DNA of 11,736 nucleotides from Armatimonadaceae bacterium. Lineage in GTDB: Bacteria > Armatimonadota > Armatimonadia > Armatimonadales > Armatimonadaceae. A program made the position numbers and the translations under genes. Below, piece by piece: positions 7,366 through 11,736 of this stretch. The stretch is from positions 1 through 11,736 of the forward strand of contig JAUJNC010000167.1 in NCBI GenBank assembly GCA_030446525.1, in the 5' to 3' direction. The notes under the pieces were generated by a model, which was not told where the DNA came from, searched no databases, and saw only the letters and a list, made by a program, of their open reading frames with translations. Numbering within the stretch: the stretch's first letter is position 1; the number at the start of each line of letters is the position of its first letter.

Positions 7366-7398
7366 GGTACGGGTGTGCTCACCGGATATGTTCGCTTT

Positions 7399-8271
7399 CT
7401 AAACCGGGGGCGGGAACAAAACCCGGAACGGCCGGAAAAGGCCGTCTTCATAGCGCGCCAGCGCCCGCAGAGCGCCCCGTGCAGCAGCGCATGCGTTCCC
7501 GAGGCAGACCCCGCCGGGCGGAATGGCCTGTCCCGAAAGCAGGCGCGCGGCGTCCTCGTCGGAAACGGACTCGGACGGCAGGCGCAGGGCGGACTCCATC
7601 GGCAGCAGGCGCGCGGGCCACTCGTCGGCCAGACGGGCCAGGGGCAGGGCCTCGGCGCGGCGGAACGCGCCCACCGCCTCCCGCGCCAGCGCCTTCATGT
7701 GCCCGCCGGCGCCAGGCGGGGCGCCGATGTCGGCGCACAGGGTCCGGACATAGGTGCCGCCGCCGCAGACCACACGCAGCGTCGCCTCGGCCCGCGGGCC
7801 CGGCGCGAAATCGAGCAGCGTCCAGGGCGTCGATGCGGACGCGGCGCGGGGCGCGCTCGACCGTTATCCTCCGCGCCAGGTTTCATACAGCCGGCGCCCC
7901 TGGTGGTGAACCGCCGAGACCATGGGCGGCACCTGCTCGATCTCGCCGGTGAAGCGCACCAGCGCGGCACGCAGCGCCTGCTCGGTGACCGCGGACGCGT
8001 CCCGCTCCGACACGGCCGCGGCGGCCGGCGGCGTCCTCTGTGTCGGTGGCCACGCCCAGCGCGAGACGGGCGACGGCTGCTCGCGGTTCGGTCGGCAGGA
8101 AAGACAGGACCCGCGTCGCCTGGCCGACGGCGACCTCCAGCACGCCTACGGCGTCCGGGTCGAGCGTCCCCGCGTGACCGGCGCGCTTGGTGCTGGCGTC
8201 CGCCGCACGCGCGCGACCACGTCGTGACTGGTCATCCCGGCGGGCTTGTCGAGGTTCAGGACGCCATCCAT
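7399..8271 (-). pseudogene. truB: tRNA pseudouridine-55 synthase TruB, frameshifted
   Basis: TruB makes pseudouridine 55 in the T-loop of tRNA. The start [20 protein letters not shown] (ATG at 8271) is typical. The frame then shifts to [20 protein letters not shown], which holds the catalytic Asp of GTLDP. Another shift follows near 8030. Then come [20 protein letters not shown] and RLYE (about 7985-7890), a shift at a false TAA, ITVERAPRRVRIDALD, and finally CGGGTYVRTLCADIG with an open frame to the TAG at 7401-7399. That final intact part is 7773-7399. Total length matches a normal TruB of about 290 residues. The ATG overlaps the end of nrnA by 16 bp, supporting translational coupling in the operon. 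At least three or four indels are needed to restore the frame, most probably sequence errors in an otherwise functional gene. Confidence 0.88.
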
Positions 8272-9241
8272 CGCTGCACTTCGGCCACCAGCCGGGCGTC
8301 AGCCTCGGCGAGCGGGCCGTCCAGGGTACAGCCGGCCGCCAGCCAGTGCCCGCCTGCGCCGCCGAACACCTGCGCCACCTTCGAAACGTCGAACGAGTTC
8401 AACGAGCCTCGGCGAGACGCGCAGGCGCCCCCGAGGGCATCTCGCGCAGGAACAGGGCCACGTCGGCGCCGCGCACCGCCCGGCCCGCGTTCACGATCCC
8501 TGCGGTCACCTCGGCGGTGGCGTGGAACTCCCCGAAGTCGGCCCGGGTGACGTGCGCCCCGACGAGGCGCCCAGCGGCCGACCGCTGCAGCGAATCGAGG
8601 GCGCGGCCCAGAAGCTTCGGGGCCGCGAAGGGTTTGTTCTCGAAAACCTGTTCCGCGATGGCGTTGGGCGAGGCGCCGACGCGAAGCATCTCCGCGGCGA
8701 TCTCCATGGTGCGCGGGGTGACGTTCATGAAGCGGAACGAGCCCGTGTCCGTAAGGAGGGCGCACAGCAGGCACTCGGCAATGGGCGGCGTGATCGGCGC
8801 CCCCAGCGCACGAAGAAGGTCGTACACGATCTCGCCTGTCGCGGCCGCCCCGGAGTCGAGCAGGCGCACGTCGCCGAACTGGCCGGCCGTGACATGGTGA
8901 TCGATGTCCATCAAGCGCGGCGCGGACAGCACGGCCTCCTGGGCGGCGCCCACGCGGCTCAGATCCCCCGCGTCGAGCACGATGGCCAGGTCATAGTCGC
9001 GACGCTCCGTAGACCGGGTGATGCGCTCCGTCCCGGGCAGGAAGGCGTAGATCGCGGGCACGCCGTCGGCAGACAGCAGCGTGGTCGTCTTCGCCTGATG
9101 CTCCAGGCCCAGCGCCAGCGCGATCATGGAGCCGAGGGTGTCGCCGTCGGGATTGATGTGGCAGGCGAGCAGGATACGGCGCGCGTTATGGATCGCCGCG
9201 ACGGCCTGGTTCATCTGCTCCCGCACCACGGGGCTCACCAT
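8256..9241 (-). CDS. nrnA: DHH-DHHA1 phosphoesterase (NrnA-type oligoribonuclease), 3' frameshift
   Basis: NrnA-type enzymes degrade short oligoribonucleotides (nanoRNA) and often dephosphorylate pAp. From the ATG at 9241, preceded by GAGGAGG nine bases upstream, the frame is intact for about 270 residues. The DHH domain shows the metal motifs [12 protein letters not shown] (28-39), LDAGD (89-93), DIDHH (112-116) and DTGSF (165-169). The first frame runs on to a TGA at 8401-8399, but the DHHA1 substrate motif [15 protein letters not shown] lies in another frame that ends at 8258-8256. Between them, around 8400-8431, one or two indels are required (RVSPR, then [13 protein letters not shown]). 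The enzyme is otherwise of normal length, about 325 residues. It overlaps rbfA upstream by 56 bp and truB downstream by 16 bp, indicating tight coupling. The break is probably a sequence error, since the DHHA1 part is well conserved. Confidence 0.88.
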
Positions 9242-9656
9242 CGGCGAAATCCTCCTCGGTCATCTCGAACGCGTCTTCCCCGTCCGCGCCGGGTTCTTCG
9301 GGCGCGCCGCCCAGCTCCCTTTCCTCCTGGCGCAGCAACTCGAACATGCGCACCCCGCGCTCGATGCCGGTGTCGTACCGGAACGTCAGGGCGGGCACGC
9401 TGCGCAGCTCGATGCGGTGCCCCAGCTGTCCGCGCAGGAAACCGGACGCCCCCTGGAGCGCCTTGAGGGCCTCGGCCTTTTCCTTGTCGTCGCCGATCAC
9501 CGAAATGAACACCTTGGCGGCCGTGAAGTCGCGGGCCACCTCCACGCCGCTGACCGACACCAGCGCGAGGCGCGGGTCGCGCATCTCGCGCTGCATGATC
9601 TCGGCAAGCTCCCGTTTTATCATCTCGGCGACCTTCGCCTGTCGTACACTGGGCAT
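9186..9656 (-). CDS. rbfA: 30S ribosome-binding factor RbfA
   Basis: RbfA binds the 30S subunit and assists 16S rRNA 5'-end maturation, notably at low temperature. The KH-like domain is clear from MPSVRQAKVAEMIKRELAEI through MRDPRLALVSVSGVEV, then FTAAKVFISVIGDD and LGHRIELRSVPALTFRYDTG. The ATG at 9656 is chosen because AGGA ends seven bases upstream; a GTG at 9674 is in frame but has no ribosome site. The product has 156 residues, longer than many RbfA proteins. The extra C-terminal tail (about 115-156) is rich in Glu, Asp, Gly and Pro and probably disordered, and its last part overlaps the nrnA start. An unseen frameshift near 9240 could have lengthened the tail. rbfA heads the operon here rather than following infB. 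Confidence 0.93.
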   Translation of the reverse strand: MPSVRQAKVAEMIKRELAEIMQREMRDPRLALVSVSGVEVARDFTAAKVFISVIGDDKEKAEALKALQGASGFLRGQLGHRIELRSVPALTFRYDTGIERGVRMFELLRQEERELGGAPEEPGADGEDAFEMTEEDFADGEPRGAGADEPGRRGDP

Positions 9657-9685
9657 GGTGCTATCCTGTTCCACTAAGCTCGGAT

Positions 9686-9714
9686 TCCGGGGCGGCGGAA
9701 ACCGCCGCCCCGGA
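9686..9714 (-). promoter_or_regulatory. Perfect 13-bp hairpin in the rbfA leader
   Basis: Bases 9686-9698 pair perfectly with 9702-9714 (a core of CCGGGGCGGCGG and its complement) around a three-base loop. In the direction of the minus genes it begins at about the predicted transcription start and is followed by AATCCGAGC, not a T tract. That fits a 5'-leader hairpin better than a terminator for the GAF/HATPase gene. In the plus direction it is followed by CTTATTAT, but no plus gene precedes it. A termination role for the upstream gene cannot be excluded. Confidence 0.65.
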
Positions 9715-9717
9715 CTT

Positions 9718-9723
9718 ATTATA
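9718..9723 (-). promoter_or_regulatory. -10 box (TATAAT) of the rbfA operon
   Basis: A perfect TATAAT reads on the minus strand at 9723-9718. The -35 region is weak: only the GAC core (within AAGACG, 19 bp upstream) resembles the consensus. The expected transcription start is near 9711-9712, about 55 bases before the rbfA ATG. It is the only good promoter between the GAF/HATPase gene and rbfA. Confidence 0.6.
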
Positions 9724-9762
9724 CAGGGTACCCCATACGGGACGTCTTGCGGCCCGGAAGGC

Positions 9763-10989
9763 TCAGAATTCCTGCAGCCAGTGGGGCAGGGGCGCTTCGC
9801 GGTCCTGTTCCAGCACCACGGTGGTTCCGGAAGGGCCGGTGAGCAGCCAGATCCGGTCCGCGGTCTTGAGCATCATCCAGAAACCGTGCCCCATCGTGCC
9901 CGCCGTGGTGTAGCCCGGCTCCAGCGTCGCCCGCGGCAGGTGCTCCATCGCGATGCCCGTGCCCTGGTCCTCGACGCGCACCTGTACCACACCCGTTTCA
10001 TTCGACCCGACCCAGGCGTGCCCTCCGCCCGCATGTACCACGGCGTTCATCGCCGCCTCGCCGGCCGCGGTGATCAGATCGTGCCAGCGCTCCGGACAAA
10101 GCCCCTGAGCTATGGCGACCTCCTGCGTCACCCGGCGCAGCTCGCCCAGGGCCTCCGGCGCGAGGGCTATCGGCCCCGCGGCACTGGCGAGCGGCGCGGG
10201 CAGGTCCGCCCCGGCGTCGCACAAACGCAGCTTCCCTTCGGTGACGCTCATCAGCACGTCGCGCAGGAAGACACGCTGCTGGATAGCCGCCGCCTCCTTC
10301 TCGCGCATCAGGCGCGCGTTCTCCTCCTCCACCCGCTTGCGCTCGGCGATCTCCTCGCGGGCCTGCTGGTACAAGAAAGCGTTCCGGCTCGCCGCGGCCA
10401 CCTGGATCATCAGCGCTTCCAGGAGGCGCAGGTGATCAGCGGTGTAGGCGTCCTGCCGCTGGCTCATCACCTGAACGGCGCCCAGCACGCGCTCTTCCAG
10501 TTTGACGGGGACCATGACCGTCGAGCGGGTCGCCTGGATGCCCGTGGACGGCTCTGTGGCCATGGTCCCCTCGGCGGTGGCGTGGAAGTAGTGCACGATG
10601 CGACGCGTCTTCGCCTCTTCCATAACGTCGCGGACGATCAAAGGCTCCCCGGTCCGGATGACTTTACTTTGCATCCCGCGACCCTCGGGCGCCAGGGGGA
10701 TGGCGGGGAACTGCCGGGCGTCCACACGCCGCCCCTCGATCCACGCGTAGGAACACCGGATGAGGTTGTCTTCGGGGTTGTAGGAAGACACGATCAGGCT
10801 GTCGCAGTCCATGACCTGGGAGATCATCTCGTGCATCGTGTCGTAGATCACATCCGGATCGAGGGTACGGCCGAGCAGGCGGCCCGCCTCGTAAAGCAGC
10901 CGGAGCTCCTCGGTTTGGTCGCGCAGCCGCTCCGCTTCGCGCCGCGCCGCCGCGCCCTCGCTGTCTGCACGCTGTTTCTTCTCGCCCAT
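9763..10989 (-). CDS. GAF-domain sensor with RsbW-like HATPase output
   Basis: The 408-residue product starts with a charged coiled coil (about 5-35), then a GAF domain (about 37-205) containing VMVPVKLEERVLGAVQVMS. A second coiled coil (about 205-240) leads to a GHKL ATPase domain (about 280-400). The ATPase has an N-box (EAAMNAVVHA, 311-320), a G1 motif DQGTGI (341-346) and a G2-like GYTTAGTMGHGF (359-370). This is the RsbW/anti-sigma serine-kinase type: there is no histidine phosphoacceptor domain, and the short ATPase is like those that phosphorylate STAS antagonists or bind sigma factors. It has no membrane segment, so it should be cytoplasmic. The start ATG has GGAGGG nine bases upstream. 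No STAS, PP2C phosphatase or sigma gene is in the window, so its partner is unknown. Family assignment is confident; the pathway is inferred. Confidence 0.85.
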   Translation of the reverse strand: MGEKKQRADSEGAAARREAERLRDQTEELRLLYEAGRLLGRTLDPDVIYDTMHEMISQVMDCDSLIVSSYNPEDNLIRCSYAWIEGRRVDARQFPAIPLAPEGRGMQSKVIRTGEPLIVRDVMEEAKTRRIVHYFHATAEGTMATEPSTGIQATRSTVMVPVKLEERVLGAVQVMSQRQDAYTADHLRLLEALMIQVAAASRNAFLYQQAREEIAERKRVEEENARLMREKEAAAIQQRVFLRDVLMSVTEGKLRLCDAGADLPAPLASAAGPIALAPEALGELRRVTQEVAIAQGLCPERWHDLITAAGEAAMNAVVHAGGGHAWVGSNETGVVQVRVEDQGTGIAMEHLPRATLEPGYTTAGTMGHGFWMMLKTADRIWLLTGPSGTTVVLEQDREAPLPHWLQEF

Positions 10990-10998
10990 GACCCACTA

Positions 10999-11020
10999 CC
11001 CTCCGGATGAGAACATTATC
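10999..11020 (-). promoter_or_regulatory. Ribosome site and possible -10 box of the GAF/HATPase gene
   Basis: On the minus strand GATAAT (11020-11015) is followed ten bases later by GGAGGG (11004-10999), then nine bases and the ATG at 10989. The ribosome site is clear; the -10 box is tentative because no matching -35 is seen. The arrangement resembles that upstream of the GspE/PilB gene. Confidence 0.45.
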
Positions 11021-11062
11021 TTCTTCGCCGCCCGCGCCATTCCCTCCTGGGCGGGAAACGAG

Positions 11063-11100
11063 CAGACGGCCCCGGCGGCTGCAGCCGCCGGGGCCGTCTG
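11063..11100 (-). terminator. Perfect 38-bp inverted repeat, likely terminator of the protease gene
   Basis: The whole interval equals its own reverse complement: 17-bp arms (CAGACGGCCCCGGCGGC and complement) around TGCA. It lies 22 bases after the protease stop on the minus strand and is followed there by CTCGTTTCCC, a short T run. The position and very stable stem favour an intrinsic terminator, although the T tract is weak. Confidence 0.7.
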
Positions 11101-11122
11101 TCGACCGAAGCGCAGTCTGCCG

Positions 11123-11736
11123 TCAGTCTTCCCCGAAGATCGCTCTGGCGGACAGGTCGGCCGTGCCGCTCCTTTCCGACCAGATCGCGGCGTCTTTCCA
11201 GACGGCCTCGCTCCAGATGGCGCTGCTGGACGAGAGGGCGCTCTCCGACCAGACGGCACTCTCCGACCAGATCGCGGAAAGATCGCGGATGCCCGTCCCC
11301 CAGATCGTTCCCTCGGACCAGATCGCGGTGTTGATCGACACGACGCCCTGCCCGTCCCGGTGCAAAGAGGGGCTGACCGCCGGCTGCGTGGCCACCGCCG
11401 CGCAGCCCAGCGCGGCGGGGATGTTGAGGTAGCCCGCCCCGAACGTGCAGGGGTCGGCGCTGCCGTCGGGAAGACGCAACTTGTCCGCCGAAAGCATGAA
11501 GCGGGCTTTGACGGTGTCCGGTGACAGGCCCGGATCGGCCTGGAGCATCAGGGCCGCGGCCCCGGCGACGACAGGCGCGGCCATCGACGTCCCCGACAGG
11601 CGGAAGTACCGGTTGGACGCGGCGTCGTTGGGCCGGTTGCAGTAGTAGCTGCGGGGCACCTGATTCGTAAGGCTGAAGGTACGGTCCAGGTAGCTGTTGT
11701 TGGAAAGCGCCGCGATGACGCGGTTTCCGGGCGCGA
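11123..11736 (-). CDS. Subtilisin-family (S8) serine protease, C-terminal part
   Basis: The frame is open from the window edge (11734) to the stop at 11125-11123, giving 203 residues of a longer protein; the 5' part lies outside the window. It begins in APGNRVIAALS, the usual segment before the active site, and carries the catalytic Ser in SGTSMAAPVVAG (Ser codon 11587-11585). PCTFGAGYLNIPAAL follows, as at the end of S8 domains. The Asp and His of the triad, and any signal peptide, would lie upstream and cannot be seen. After the catalytic domain comes a low-complexity tail with tryptophans about every six residues. A secreted or surface protease is likely. The S8 identity is very secure; the substrate is unknown. 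A GTG at 11659 lies inside the domain and is not the real start. Confidence 0.93.
   Translation of the reverse strand, partial: APGNRVIAALSNNSYLDRTFSLTNQVPRSYYCNRPNDAASNRYFRLSGTSMAAPVVAGAAALMLQADPGLSPDTVKARFMLSADKLRLPDGSADPCTFGAGYLNIPAALGCAAVATQPAVSPSLHRDGQGVVSINTAIWSEGTIWGTGIRDLSAIWSESAVWSESALSSSSAIWSEAVWKDAAIWSERSGTADLSARAIFGED
11174..11329 (-). repeat. Tryptophan hexapeptide repeats in the protease tail
   Basis: The tail contains degenerate copies of [A/T]-[I/V]-W-S-E-x: TAIWSEG, TIWGTG, AIWSES, AVWSES, AIWSEA, VWKDA, AIWSER. Seven tryptophans are spaced 6, 11, 6, 12, 5 and 6 residues apart. The DNA shows the same block on the plus strand, where CGACCAGA with TCGCGG recurs near 11178, 11263 and 11317. 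This points to local tandem duplication. Confidence 0.85.

Noticed and set aside
6721..8550. A 609-codon open frame on the plus strand across ribF, truB and nrnA
   Set aside because: It is antisense to clearly recognisable ribF, truB and nrnA motifs, is rich in Arg, Pro and Gly, and resembles no family; it is a by-product of G+C-rich codon use and of the indels.
9346..11010. A 554-codon open frame on the plus strand opposite the GAF/HATPase gene
   Set aside because: It mirrors a well-supported gene on the other strand and shows no domain.
11174..11329. The repetitive DNA as a CRISPR or intergenic repeat array
   Set aside because: The repeats lie in frame within the protease gene, are about 18 bases long without spacers, and encode a periodic peptide.

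Overview
The window is G+C-rich bacterial chromosome, with genes tightly packed on both strands. The redox repressor Rex, the rbfA-nrnA-truB-ribF order, a GspE/PilB ATPase with an MshEN-type N-terminus, a GAF plus RsbW-like ATPase protein, a CgeB-like glycosyltransferase and a subtilase with a tryptophan-repeat tail suggest a free-living environmental bacterium. A lineage such as Armatimonadota, Chloroflexota or a relative would fit, but the sequence alone does not fix the phylum. I see no tRNA, rRNA, CRISPR array, insertion sequence or phage gene.

Layout. Bases 1-108 are the 3' end of an unidentified plus-strand gene. rex (170-856) follows behind a near-consensus promoter that sits directly on its start codon. 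Three bases later comes a membrane-anchored protein (860-1765) with the fold pattern of the ComEC C-terminal metallo-beta-lactamase domain, but with its metal-binding motifs replaced. It converges on a GspE/PilB-type ATPase (3471-1762, minus), and both stop codons lie in one CTAG. Divergent from the ATPase, a START/polyketide-cyclase-like protein (3568-4020) and a FabF-like ketosynthase (4037-5302) form a two-gene unit.

From about 5.5 to 8.4 kb every gene is recognisable but repeatedly frameshifted: a CgeB-family glycosyltransferase (plus), then ribF, truB and the 3' end of nrnA (minus). Because ribF and truB are core housekeeping genes, and the homologous protein sequence carries on across each shift, sequencing or assembly indels are a better explanation than gene decay. 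The flanking genes read cleanly.

The translation/RNA operon rbfA-nrnA-truB-ribF starts at 9656 and runs leftward from a TATAAT promoter followed at once by a strong hairpin. Upstream of it on the same strand lie a GAF/HATPase regulator (10989-9763) and the C-terminal part of a subtilisin-family protease (11736-11123, cut by the window edge). A perfect 38-bp inverted repeat, probably the protease terminator, separates those two.

The most interesting items are the ComEC-like pseudoenzyme next to a pilus/secretion ATPase, the W-x-E hexapeptide tail of the subtilase, the probable leaderless promoters of rex and the glycosyltransferase gene, the cyclase-ketosynthase pair, and the block of clustered frameshifts.
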